Under the pieces are notes generated by a model. It did no database searches. It worked only from the letters and a program-made list of their open reading frames with translations, and was not told the origin of the DNA. From NCBI RefSeq assembly GCF_000350225.1, contig NW_005179056.1, positions 62,001 to 126,000 of the forward strand: DNA of 64,000 nucleotides, written 5' to 3'. The position numbers were made by a program, and so were the translations under genes. This document shows positions 20,221 through 31,400 of the stretch, in pieces (within the stretch, counting starts at the first letter, position 1; the number at the start of each line of letters is the position of its first letter). This DNA is from Chondrus crispus (taxonomy: Eukaryota > Rhodophyta > Florideophyceae > Gigartinales > Gigartinaceae).

Positions 20221-21435
20221 CAGCCGAAGAGCGCGATTATACAACTACGGAGAAGGAATGTCTAGCCATCGTTTGGGCTGTCCTCCTTTCGCGGCCTTAT
20301 ATGGAGAGGCAAAATTTTACCATTCGGATGGATCGCTACTAGCTTAGGTGGGTTCTGCACCTCGCCGATGCCATGGAGCGACTCGCCCGCTGGCGCCTTC
20401 GGTTATTGGAATACGACTTTGTCGTCGAACACTGTGCAGGGGTGAAACATAAAACGGCTGACGCTGTCTCGCGGCTTGAGACGACCACGTTAGATACCTC
20501 CACCCTGAGGGACAAAACAACTTGTTACCGGGCCCACGAAGACCACTAGGGAGTTACACTGTCCGCTGGGAACGAACGACCTCCTTATCAAGGCAATGCG
20601 GACGTCGTGACCTTGGCGCATACGAATGCTTAGATATTACCCGTGACGCAGGACGACCAAATCAGGGAGCAGAGGACAGATCCGTACTGCAAGGCCATGA
20701 TGGAAGAGGTCCGTAAATCGGGAACACAGTTCGAAGTAAACTGCTATGGCCTACTATGCCGGAACGCACCCATAGATGGAGGCATACGGATCGTGGTCCC
20801 GGCGTCCAAGAGGGCGAGAATCTCCTTCCCGAGCCATTATCCGAGGAAACAGGGACATCCCGGCACGAGCCAGATATACGAGACAATGAGGTGCCTGTAC
20901 TACTGCCCTCAGATGGCCTCTGAAACCCAACAGAAGTTCGCCGACTGCCGGTCGCGCGGCCGCGTGAGGTGAGCGCAACACCGTCAGCAGAAGCCTTTGG
21001 AATTCTTCGTCATGGACCTGTATAGCCCCTTGTCAAAAGCCCCACACGGGAACCGTCACATATTGGTCATCACGGACCGCTTTACGAATCTGTGCCGTGC
21101 TATACACCTCCGGACCACTCAAGCTCCCCAAGTTGCACAAGCATTGGTTGATGCGTGGGTATACTTGTATGGCCAATTCTTCGAAGCTATGTGTGGCCGT
21201 TTAGGGATCTCACGATGGCCTATCACCGGCGAACCAACGGTCAGGCCGAGAGATTCAATCAGACGCTGGCAACCCGAGTAAGGCATTACGTCTTCGAGCA
21301 CCAACGGGACTGGGACGACTACGTACACCCCTAATGTACGCTTACAACATGCTGGTCCATAAGTAGACGGGCACAACCCCCCTCGATCTCATTCTGACGA
21401 CGCACCCACCAGGGAGAAATCTCTGGTGGGTTCGG
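20221..21435 (+). pseudogene. pol: RNase H and integrase of gypsy element 3 (decayed)
   Basis: Plus-strand remnant in several frames. RNase H: YTTTEKECLAIVWAV and LRWVLHLADAMERLARW, with a TAG at 20340-20342. Integrase: a zinc motif region with HYPRKQGHPG, then FVMDLYSPLSKAPHGNRH with the first Asp and ITDRF. The segment with the second catalytic Asp is deleted (VYLYG joins QFFEA directly) and the Glu region is scrambled by frameshifts. The gag, protease and RT upstream are missing; similarity starts abruptly at 20221. Confidence 0.75.
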
Positions 21436-21572
21436 TCCAAGCCCCTTCTAGGCCATACCATCCCCGAATTGGAGTGAACCGACACAGGCGGAAATGAAGC
21501 GAATCACTATACAACGGGTGTGAAAGGTCCTCTTCCGCGCGGGTACCAAGTTGGCACACCCCAAAGTACAGT

Positions 21573-23183
21573 TGTAGTTCAATTGTAGTGCTATACAGGG
21601 CTCTACATGGGGGTGAACGGAAAGGAATTTTATAAGGTATGAAAAATAGTCCGGGTTGGGGGACACACGTGTGAATAATTGCACAGTTTTAATTTTTAAT
21701 TATTTTATTTTGTTAACTAGTTACCATTAACTTGGCCGACATTAGATTAGATTTAGGATGTAGCGCCGCGAGCTACTGTAGTAGTTCCGGCGGGGCGATA
21801 TGTACCCAATCCTCTTGACCACCAAGTCAGTAAAGGTAACCGAGTTGCCGAAAGTTGTATTTCGTCTTCGTCGAAGACCGCCTCCGTCTAGCGAAGCGCT
21901 TCTCTTCTACATCGCTAAAGTTTTCCTTTTACACTCGGGGTTCCCTTTCCTTTTCCGTTTTCCTTTATTTCTCTATCCTTTCCTATCTCTAATTCAATCT
22001 ATTTCCGTTATCTTGTGTTGGTACCATCGGTATTGGGTGCGACCGAACCGGTGTTGGTGTCCTTGCCATCGGGCGATACGTTGGTGTAGCGCTGCTACTT
22101 CGTTCTCATTCCGACGGAGACTGTTGCGACGACGTCTGTGGTACCGCCAACCTTCCGGTATAGATCGGGACACATACCCGGGCTCGTCGACCGAGTCTCT
22201 CCTGGGAGACCAGTCCCGTCGAGGGACAACGCAGTGTAAACTGCAACAGCGTATACCGGGGACGCTGTGGTAGAGGAGGTGGAGATAGAAAGAGGAATTG
22301 AAATAGGAATAGCCGTAAGGATAGCGAACCGATAGAAACAATAAAGGAATTAGGAAACGCGAACGAGGTCGGCAGCATACACCCAAGATCGGGCGGAAGC
22401 AAACTAAGGAGGACAACCTGGCGAGGGTGCGTACCAGAGGCTAGTCGTGGTAGCTCCAGAGGTCCAAGGCGGCCGGGTAATGCTTGGTTTAGAAAAGGGG
22501 GAACAGTGCCGACCGGGGAGGTAAAGTACCGTCGGCGACACTGTACTGCCATTACAGTATGACTACTGTAGGGAAGGCTTACAGTCGTGCTCTAAGACTG
22601 GATCATAAGCTAAATTGGATCTGGAGTCAGATCCCCAACGGCCCACCTATACACGTGTGACACCCTAAAGCGGATCCGATCCACTGTATTACAACGTCTA
22701 CCTCGAAGGGCTTATCGTGTGTATAAGTCAGCGTTGGTACAATCGGTATTGGTTGCGGCCGAGCCGGTGTAGGTGTTTCGAGCCATCGGGCGGCACGTTG
22801 GTGTAGCGCTGCCACTTTGATATAATTCCGTCGGGCTGCGTTGCGACGCCCCCGTCGAAAACCTTGTCGCGATTCAAGTCGTCGAAGACGCTCAACGAGC
22901 ATTGGCCCTAAACCCAGTGGAACCGGGGTTTCCTACGTACATGCCCTACCCCACACTCTTCGAGCAACTATCTTCGCAAGTGTCTACCACGATGATCCCG
23001 GGCCGGGCGTTTTTCTCTCTGCCCCCCTTTTTGGGATCTGAGTCACCACGAATCGCAAGCTCGTTTAAAGGCAGAAGGGAGAGTCGGATGCCCCGTAGCG
23101 CTGTGCCGTTGGCAGTTGTTGCTTTTGTTGTTTTTTTGGACCATCGAACCTCGGTCTCTGCCTGACAGGCCCATTGCACTGCA
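21573..23183. repeat. LTR insertion inside gypsy 3, with internal duplication
   Basis: Related along most of its length to the solo LTR at 27976-28891: shared GGGTTGGGGGACA-like block, CATTAGATTA tract, TAGCGCCGCGAG, the block around TGTAGCGCTGC, and an end TTGCACTGCA. It is about 700 bp longer because a block near 22020-22130 recurs near 22730-22850 with extra sequence between. Target duplication is unclear: ACAGT/ATAGT for TG...CA ends, or GTACA for slightly wider ends. The host integrase frame resumes at about 23187. Confidence 0.55.
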
Positions 23184-23186
23184 ATA

Positions 23187-23780
23187 GTACAAGAAGAACT
23201 TCGATAAATCCGGACGAACACTACCCTCCGTCGAGGTTGGACAGAAGGTCTTCCTCCACAGACCCCCGGGGTTTTCGCGACTCCACTTCAGAATGAGGAC
23301 GGTCACAGGAAACTCCTTCCTAGAACGACGGCCCCCTATACAGACATCAAGGCGGCGCCGGACGGAGAAAATGTCATTATCGAACGCGACAGCCTCTCGG
23401 ATACCGTATCCAACAACCGGGTGAAGAGAGCGCCACAACCTCTCGTTCAGACGGCCCCTCATGCGCAAGGTCAACACCCACGGCGACATCGCCCCCAATC
23501 CAAGCCCATCCACCCGAACAGATTCCCACATCGCGGACCACTACGGCCGTCTCCATCGACTTATACAGCGAGGTACCGGTCCACCAGGACTCCGCTGAAC
23601 TGGAAGCTGATATGGAGCACGCCATAGACCGCATAGTCGCCCATGGCGAATCAGACGACGGCCGCCCACTACTTGGCGTCAGATGGTAGGGGGACAGTCC
23701 CGAAGAGGACACCTGGGAACGGGCGGAGAACCTCCCTGGAATCTTCATCCACCGATACCACGCTCGACACTGACTTCGAC
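23187..23780 (+). pseudogene. pol: integrase C-terminal linker and chromodomain of gypsy 3
   Basis: Resumes the interrupted pol. The linker NVIIERDSLSDTVSNNRV corresponds to AVLIEQDGVENRVSIDRV in gypsy 2. At about 23613-23770 a chromodomain reads HAIDRIVAHGESDDG, GVRW, stop, GDSPEEDTWERAENLPG. The TAG (23687-23689) replaces the aromatic residue after RW. The frame then ends and the antisense accessory gene begins on the other strand, as in gypsy 1 and 2. Confidence 0.7.
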
Positions 23781-23929
23781 GACGTCCCCCACAGCGGCGA
23801 CGGCCAATTGTGTCATTCCACCGCCTTCGTTCGCAGGCAAAACGGAGCTCGCAGAAGCCACCAGATCCGGGAAAGGAACACTCTGGTCATCATAAGAAAC
23901 GGGTACTCTTTCATCGGGAGGTACTCGCC

Positions 23930-25820
23930 TTAGTATAGGGACGGTACGGCGGAAATAGTCTCGCGGCTATTCAGAGAAAAATGGGAACGGCGTCCGAAGC
24001 GACCTGGGACGAAAGCACTACTGAATGCATCCTTTCCCGCGAGGGTAATAATCTGAGACCTCCAATATAGGCCATGAAGGAAGACGAGACTCGGGAAGGA
24101 CGACCAGAGTGGAATATTGCTTCGAGTCGTCGTGCCCACCAGGGTGGCGCGCCATAGAACCAATCTGTCTCATAGTCGTATCAAAGGAACCCAGGGCCCT
24201 CCGTCCAATCCGTTTCGGCTGCGTACTGCAAGAGCGTCTCCGTCACTTGAGGGTCGAACGCCGTTCCACCGAAAATATTCTGTACGCCAAGCTTGCGGAC
24301 GTACGTAACAAGCCCAATAGGCAGGGGCATGAGTCGATGCCCCGGGAGAGGCAATACCACGATCTTGGAAAGGACGCCAGTCACAATTCTTCACGTTCAT
24401 ATGAATCCCGTGGCGGGCTGTGTAAAGGAAAGCCATGAGCGACGACACGGCCCACTCGACGGCGACGATTTGCCTATGCCACGCCCAGAAGCGACTCCCC
24501 TGAAGGTCCAAACTCCCGTAATACGCCAGGACGGCTGGCGTGGGCACGCACGGCGACGGAGGTACGTCTCAATAGAAGGGTTGAGGGGGAACGCGAATGT
24601 AGTGGTTCGGTCGGAGTCGGGAAGGCATGTCGAATAATTGCAGGTTATGCCACCCGTAGAAGAGCCACTGTGTATTCCGAACCCGGGACTCGCCGGAGCA
24701 GTTGTCTCTCAACCAGCGTCGGTCACGGGGCCAATACAACAGGTCATATGGAGGCTCAAGGGCAAGAAGCCCTACCACGCTCTGTACCGTAGGGAGAAAA
24801 CTTCCGTCCGGGGCGACGTCCTCAGGTCGCGGGAGGTCTTGCAGATGGGAAAGGATTGACTGCAGACAGGATCTGATACTCCCGTTCGGGCCAGTAACGA
24901 ATATGGCCTAGGTCGGCTCGTCCATGCGTACGATTCGGGTCGTTCGGTGTCAGCGGCAGATGGCGCCAACGAGCTGTCCACGCCGCCTCTCGGCTCCGAC
25001 GGTACCCGTTCGGGAGGCTGATGCCTGCTTGCCAGACTGGGTGGAAGCCAAGGGCGTCGAAGTACAAGTGGGACCAACCGACGTACTGTTCGACTGGATA
25101 CGGAACGGAAAAGAAAAAAGAGCAGTCTCGGCAGGGGTGCGGTGTTGACGATAGATCGTACTCCTTAGCGGCCTTGACCCGGCATGTCGCTGACCCAGGC
25201 GCGATAGGGGACATAGCTGAGGGCGCTAGTGGAGCGCGAGAGCGTTCCGAGACGAAAGACGTGGGGTCTAGAGGTGGACTTGCGGACCGCAAAGCGGGCG
25301 GCGCGTCCAATTTTATAGCCACCATTCGCGGAATCCGTCCAGAAGGCGGAGGGGCGCCCCAGCGCGTTTCGACCTGATTAACATCCGTGGTGGCACTGTG
25401 GGCAACCGTTGGCATAAAACGTGTCGCTCGGAAGCCCACGCCCCTTCGGCAGCAGGCATGCCTCCAAATCATCACGTGGACGAGCACAGTCCATTATTTG
25501 GATAGCGTCGCACGGGGCGAGGGAAGCGACACCACCACAGAACGAGCGTATGTGACAAGGACCCCTTGGTCACCTTCATGTCACGTCGGAGCGTTCGGCC
25601 CCCTTCAGGGACGGAAACCGGACCAAGGCTGGAGAAAGGGAACGGAGGGGCTGGGGAGGTCATAACGCTTTATGGCCGACTTCGGAGCGGTACCGCAAGA
25701 GCGAATACCACCGTGATGGCACATTGCACTCAGGCGCCACCTTGGAGCTCGCTGACGCGGCGCGGAAGGGACACGGTCCGGAGGTTGGAGGCGACGCTCG
25801 AGACGGGTGGGAGGCAAATT
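23930..25820 (-). pseudogene. antisense accessory gene of gypsy 3 (decayed)
   Basis: Minus-strand frames at 25817-24822, 24778-24569, 24547-24170 and 24163-23930 line up with the gypsy 2 accessory protein. Shared blocks in order: AAWTARWRHLPLTPND with YQILSAVNPF (gypsy 2: AWKARWRHAP, YHISLLNLF); RWLRDNCSGESRVR with WHNLQLFDMPS (gypsy 2: RWGGDAARESRLR, WHCTEFFSVPS); VEWAVSSLMAFLYTARHGI (gypsy 2: SEWAVLAVLCFLHAAREGL); and LGVQNIFGGTAFDPQVTETL with DWTEGPGF. Frameshifts break it several times. That the blocks stay recognisable across a decayed copy argues that this was a real gene. Confidence 0.65.
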
Positions 25821-26169
25821 CAGAAGGGAGTTACGCCGCCGTTGTGGACCTCCGCCGGGAGAACAGACGCCGAATTGGAACCCAAAGGGATTTCACGCCG
25901 GCGCTACTCCGGCTAGCCCCTCTCCAGCCTCGTGGCGCCCGTGGTGTCCGCAAAACAGCCGCTTGGGAAGTATGAACGGATGCGGGTCAATAGTGGTACG
26001 ACCGCCCCGAGGACGTGGCACACTCGAAGAAGATAGTTGTTTGGGAGAACGGATGCGGCCGGTGTCGGTAGGAACTAGACGACCCGAAGGGAGATTCTTC
26101 ACAAGTGACAGAGCGATACTGTAGGACCAGGGAATAACTCGGCTAGTACACTTGGGGCACGCATTACCA

Positions 26170-26948
26170 TGCAATCAGGTGGCGGCGGCGCAACCACGTG
26201 TACCACTGTACGGACTACGTCCTGATAGGGCACAGTCGAATAGGAAGAGCCACTGTAGAGGCGTAGACACTAGTGTGATAGGAGTTGTTGTCGTGCAGTG
26301 AGGGCACGTGTAACGTGACCATACGCAGAGCAAACCCTGGTTCGAACGAGGGGGTCTTCGGCAGACCACCTAATGCTAACCGGCACAGGGGTCCGAGCGC
26401 AGCGTGCGCGGTAAGTGGGTAGACTAGGATAGTCAGCTATAAAAGAGAACGAAAAGGGGAAAAAGGACAAAGATAACAACGATAGAGTAGCTAGCGTAAG
26501 GGTCGTGGCAGGTCCCGGGACGAGGGGATGAAGTTGCAGCGCGCGAGGGAAAGTAGTTGGGATTCTGGGGGTTAGATAGCGCGATCGGTGCGGACGTGCC
26601 AGGGCCGAGTCGAGGTTACTCCTTATAATCCAGAAAACGAAGGTAAAGACCGGAGGCTTTGTGCCTCTTTTGTTTGAGTGTCCGGTTGACTGTGTAGTCC
26701 CTGACGCCGTATTGGCGAGAGCTAAATTATAGTAATAACTAGGATGGAGTTGGTGTAGCCCCGATGAGACCAGGTAGGGCCCTACTATCCCCAACCTGGG
26801 GGAGGGTGACACGTGGTCACCTATGAGGTGCGTCGGGTAGGCGGGGGGTGCCACATGTGCACGTGGTACACGTCACGAAGGTATGCACGATTTAGGATTT
26901 GGCGTGGTTGGAACAGCTGTCCCTTCATGATGTACAGTGCAGTACAGT
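26170..26948 (-). repeat. LTR of the gypsy 1 family (solo or orphan)
   Basis: Shares, in the same orientation, most of the 17722-18368 LTR: AGTTGGGATTC, the GCCGAGTCGAGG block, TTTGTGCCTCTTT, the GGTTGACT.T.TAGTCC block, AACTAGGA, GGTGTAGCCCCGA, and the end GTACAGTGCAGTACA. The low-coordinate end is less certain. Its orientation does not fit a 3' LTR of the plus-strand gypsy 3, so it is probably an independent insertion. Confidence 0.55.
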
Positions 26949-27202
26949 CGTCAGCCGGGAGTGGCCCAGGTAACACACGTGATGCGCGCCTTGCCACGAC
27001 CACTGGTGACAGGAGCGCAGCCAAGTGTTCTGCTGTGCAGTGCACTCCCGGGTGGAGTACTGTACACCGATCACCGCATTTAGATTGGTCAAATCCAAAA
27101 AAGGACCACAAAAATCAAACTTCCAAACCCTAATTGTATTAGTCAAACGTAATTACGCACCTCAATTAATTGTAGTCTGGTTCTCAGATACATTAGCCGA
27201 TG

Positions 27203-27975
27203 CTAATTTTGGTTGTTCCAAATTAGATTCGGCGGAAAAATCCACATATTTTTCCTCAACGACTTGCCCTTCAAAAAATTCGTATGTTTTGCTACTACGC
27301 ACTGGAGCTCGTCGGACAATTGGTTTTCTTCCCAGTTTCCATTTACCTTGGCAGACATCCCAGTGCGAAGCATTGCCGTACGAGCATACCTCAAACCAAT
27401 CGAATCTCTCTGCCCATTGACATTTTTAACAGCCGCAGCTGCTAGTTTTGAAAAAATCGCTTTCCGGGGTTCGGAATGCGCCCACTTTCTTCAGTCCAAA
27501 TAATGTCCCGTATGCAGCTTAATTTGTACTGTTCTCAACGACGTCGCCAGGCGTCTTTGATTTTCTGTATTACAAAAGTGTCCGCAGGCTGCACAAGATG
27601 GGTCGCACCTGGTGGGAACGGCATTATTGTTGTCATCATTCCGCGCAAGACCTGCTTCGATTCCTCGTTAAGGTCGTGCCCTGAGGCATTGTCGACAAAT
27701 AGGACTCTTTCCTCCCAATCTGGTAATGCCCTAATGGCACGTGGTTCCTCGAGCCATGATTTAAATACAGTGCGATCCATTCAACCTTTCGGTCGGGACC
27801 AGCAACATACCCCTAAAATATCGGACATAACGCTACGTATTGGGTAAAATCGATTGATATTCTTGAACACCAGCATCGGGGGGTTGAAACATAGCCCCTG
27901 GTCCACCACTTAGTCGTCCCGTCATAGTGATAGGATCACCCCCGGCACAACGTCAGCGTACTTCACAGCCATATC
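27203..27975 (-). pseudogene. transposase core, second and third catalytic Asp
   Basis: The longest intact piece (27780-27535) reads EERVLFVDNASGHDL, with the second Asp, and THLVQPADTFVIQKIKDAW, with the third, the usual spacing of the DDE_1 family. Stop codons flank this block on both sides, so the gene is dead. The tail down to about 27203 still encodes a few in-family residues. Confidence 0.7.
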
Positions 27976-28891
27976 TGTAGTGCAATAAGGGGTTGCACAA
28001 GGGGGTGATGGGAAAAGGAACTAAGTGGGAATGTGAATACTGTGGACCGGGATTGGGGGACAGACGTGTGAATATTTGCACAGTTTTTATTTTAATTATT
28101 AATTTTATTTAGTTAATTAGTTAGCATTAATTTCGTTGACATTAGATTATATTTAGGATCTAGCGCCGCGAGTTGCCGAAGTTGAATGTCGCCTTGGTCG
28201 AAGTCCGTCTCTACCAAGACGCTTCCTTTACCTAAGCCTACGGCATCCTTCAGCGCTCGGGGGTCCCCTTTCTTTTTCCTTTATTTCCCTATCCTTTATT
28301 TCCCTATCCTAATTTCCCTTACTCTTGAGTTGGTCCCACCTTGTAGGATTGCGATCCGCAACGTGACGTCATTAGCCATCTGGCTTCTGTGTTGTCGCAC
28401 CAGTGGTGCTTTTCTCATAGTTGGTTCCATCGGAATCTGGTTGCGACCGATCCGGTGTTGGTACTTTGCCATCGGGCAGTACGACGGTGTAGCGCTGCTA
28501 CGTTTTCTTCATTCCCGACAGGCTACGTTGCGACGTCCCCGTTGAAGACCTTATCAAGGGTATAAGGTATCAAGGCGCTCCACGAGCATTGGATTTACGA
28601 CCCAGCGGGTTCGGTCGTCTAGACACCCGCACTCGTCGAGCATTTGCCTTTTCAAGTCTTTACCACACCTATAATCCCGGGCCGGGCCTTTTCCGGGCCT
28701 TTTCCTCCTTTGCCCCCCCTTTTTGGGATTCGAGCTACCGCGGGCCGCAAGCCCGCATAAAGGGAAAGGGAGCTCCAAACACTCCGTGACATTGCGCCGC
28801 CGGCTGCTTTGGTTGTTTCGTTTGGTTGTTTGTTTTCTGGCCGTGAGGGTCTTCGACCTTGTCCACTGCCTACCAGGCGTATTGCACCACA
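27976..28891. repeat. solo LTR inside the pogo-like transposon (916 bp)
   Basis: Starts TGTAGTGCAATA and ends TATTGCACCACA, so the ends are TG...CA with a 12-bp imperfect inverted repeat. A perfect 5-bp target duplication ATATC flanks it (27971-27975 and 28892-28896). No internal coding region or PBS is present, the signature of LTR-LTR recombination. A related copy occupies 21573-23183. Confidence 0.8.
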
Positions 28892-29124
28892 ATATCTCCA
28901 CGGAATCCGAGAGTTTTACCAATATCCATATTAAAGACGAAGTGAGTTTCTTCCGCGTTCTCCATATTTTCCTCTCTAAAAACCCCTGATTCGAACCCAC
29001 GTTGCAGAACAGCGAGATGGTGAGCTACTGCCTTTTCAAGTCGCAACTCTTGCACTGGACTTGTAAGCAATTTACCGGTTTGTGCATGCCTAACAACTTT
29101 ATGGGCATTCATGAACACCGCCAC
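28892..29124 (-). pseudogene. transposase core, first catalytic Asp
   Basis: The minus-strand frame contains HFVFNMDIGKTLGFRGD, the region around the first catalytic Asp of DDE_1 (pogo/Tigger) transposases, where N-M-D-E is usual. The reading continues through the solo LTR junction: the codons on the far side (from 27975 downward) pick up with AVKYADVVPG. Confidence 0.65.
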
Positions 29125-29437
29125 CCATCTAATAGTTAGATTTGCGAGATCGGAACGACATCAATCTTTGCATATGCCTTGTAAATTTTCGTTTCGTCCG
29201 CATCCAATACTAAGTATTTGGCAAGATATTGTGGTACAGAACTAGGACACTTCACACCAACAGATCGCAACGCTCAAACTCCTCTAATAAATGCAGATAG
29301 AATGCTTAGACCCATTCACTCTTCTTTCGACCTCTACCCGGAAGTGCGTGGAAATTTGCACCTCTGATTCCATTTGGCACTGTCCCTTTTAATGCCTTTG
29401 TGCGCTGCTGGGCCAATTTTAAAGCCATCGTAGCCTC

Positions 29438-29751
29438 TCATTCCCTCCACCATAGACCTACCTTTCCCAACTGTGCCTTTTCGCCTCCTTTAAAATGTTG
29501 TGGAATGGCCCGCAGTGTTCTCGATGGGACAAGCCGCTCACCATTCTGAATAGCACCATTGATCATCCATTCGGGCACACGATATCGAACGGCAACGGTT
29601 GACACTTGAACCTTTCTGCCACAATTCCGTGCACTATTTTCCGATATCGTGATTCTGGAAGATGCGTGAGATGGAGAAGCAGAGGTGGCTGAGTTCTTGT
29701 TGGCTGGACGGGAGGCCAATGCTTGGGCCATTGCTTTCTAAATTTGGACAT
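29438..29751 (-). pseudogene. transposase N-terminal (helix-turn-helix) region
   Basis: Overlapping minus-strand frames at the promoter-proximal end of the pogo-like element. One carries VSTVAVRYRVPEWMINGAIQ, resembling the psq-type HTH that binds the terminal repeats. It is separated from the catalytic part by frameshifts. Confidence 0.5.
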
Positions 29752-29994
29752 TACTCAGCATAATGGCACTCTTTCGGTGATGTGGGAATGTCCTGGCATG
29801 GGTGAGAGGGAAGAAGTGATGGAAGTTGCAGGATGATGTCGGATACCCGGATCTTTTCTCACTTATTTCCCCATTTCCGGAATCTGCGACTAGTCGAGAT
29901 CTCAGAGCTCATTCTCCATTTAAATTTGGCTAATTTAATTAGGAACCAAATCTAATTCCGCACCCTAATCTAATTGCGGTGATCGGTTTAGAGG

Positions 29995-30411
29995 TACTCC
30001 CCTGTAGTTATCCAAAGTAGAATCGGATCACTACAGTACTGCCCGGCCGCCGAAGGTCGGAGTACTTAGGGACCGAGGCAGTACGCCCCCATAGTGGAGG
30101 GCGGCAGGGACCCCTTGAGCCTCAACCTAACCGGGGACTTGCAGGAAGAAGAAGCAGATTGTCCCGCCTCAGTTGTCCTTTATGGCTTTTAGACGTCCGC
30201 TCTACAAATTGTGCGGCCTACCCCCTGGCGGAGGCGTACGCTCAGTGAGCCGTCTCCCTTTCCAGGGTCGCAGTTCTCACTGTCCATTTTTCGGAGTCAT
30301 ATCCGTCATCCTCGATGAAGGTTGGTGGTGTTGTAATCTATCGCTACCATGGACACCCCTTCCGCATCGGACTAATACCGACCCCGAAGGATCCGTATTA
30401 TTATACTGTTT
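29995..30411. other. no recognisable gene
   Basis: About 400 bases between the pogo-like element and the next gypsy remnant. Short ORFs only. Confidence 0.4.
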
Positions 30412-30580
30412 TTGTGTTCCCCGATTTTGAATAAACCTTTAGCGTGGAGACTGATGCCTCGCTGGTCGCAATTGGAGCCGTTCTGGCACAACGCAACGAA
30501 AGTCATCAAGATGAAAGAGTCCACCCGATCCTGTATACCAGCCGCACGATGAAATCGGCCGAAAGAAAATATTCTGCCTG
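30412..30580 (+). pseudogene. pol: RNase H start of gypsy element 4
   Basis: The frame reads FSVETDASLVAIGAVLAQ, then VHPILYTSRTMKSAERKYS, the first half of a Ty3/gypsy RNase H with the first catalytic Asp. A TAA precedes it where a Lys is usual. The similarity stops at about 30580, and the next residues of the domain (EREALAVIFALKTF) appear on the same strand at 36248. The two pieces are collinear, so a 5.7 kb insertion separates them. Confidence 0.75.
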
Positions 30581-30945
30581 TGCCCTAGCAACCCTACTGT
30601 AGGCGTTCGTAGGGCACCCGCAGTGTGATCGGGGGACTAGGGGTGCAATCGTAGTATTTACCTAGTATTTACGTAGTGTGTATGTAACAGTAGGTACAGC
30701 ATGGCGGAAATCTGGTTCAACCGTGCAGTGCTGTCGTATCACATGCGGAGTGCCACCGCAGTAGCATCCCCCCGCCGTTTCTTGTGCGGAGTGCCACCGG
30801 AGTGGCCTTCCCTCATCTCGTCATAGCTCGTCGAATTTCGCAAGTCGGGTGCCGTTATTCTTCGTCTGCAAGAAGCCCATTGGCTGGTGGACCGTGATCC
30901 GAAGAGCGCCGTCAGCTGGATGGCCGTCAGCTAATACTACTTCGC

Positions 30946-31400
30946 GTGCGGCAAGACCGAGGTCGCGCGCTGGTTTCTGCACGAGGCTACTACGCTGGAC
31001 GCAGGCTTGGCACCAGCGTGCGTCGCCGTGGGACATGCGTGCGGCCTCGACCTCGATGTTTCACCAAGCCGCGACGCGCCATCGTGTGCCGCACGCTCTC
31101 CATCCTCTTCTTCTGCTGCCTGCTCTACTCTAGCGTCCTTTCCCCCCGCGCGCACCATGCAACACCCCCCCGCCCCCGCAACCTCACCGCCGCCCTATCC
31201 CTTACCGGCCACCACCCGGCCACGATTCCCCACACGTGCGTGGTCACCCCCCGTCCAAACACCGTCCAAGTCGCCATCACGCACGGCGGCGTCGGCAACC
31301 AGCTCTACTTTCTTCTCGAGGCCCTCGTTCTCGCGTGCCTAGCCCACCTCGACCTCCTCCTCCCCTCCCTCCCCAGCCGACAGTTTAGCAAAACTACCAA
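30946..31400 (+). pseudogene. Golgi-type glycosyltransferase N-terminus (fucosyltransferase-like), fragment
   Basis: The frame 30946-31824 opens with a basic N-terminus, a hydrophobic segment at about residues 45-66 (AIVCRTLSILFFCCLLYSSV) that looks like a type II signal anchor, and a Pro-rich stem. Then comes VAITHGGVGNQLYFLLEAL, resembling the GGLGNQLF nucleotide-sugar motif of GT11-like and related fucosyltransferases. The rest of the catalytic domain is absent, and the frame runs on into a JmjC-demethylase-like stretch. The family call rests on one motif and the topology. No clear ATG starts this frame. Confidence 0.4.

Larger units (their letters stand above)
27060..29994 (-). mobile_element. 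pogo-like Tc1/mariner-superfamily DNA transposon
   Basis: Imperfect terminal inverted repeats of about 28 bp share ACCGATCACCGCA and TTAGATT (27060-27087 and 29967-29994). Both ends are flanked by TA (27058-27059 and 29995-29996), the target of this superfamily. Inside is a broken minus-strand transposase with an HTH-like N-terminal region and a DDE_1-type core. A 916-bp solo LTR sits in the middle of the transposase gene. Confidence 0.75.
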
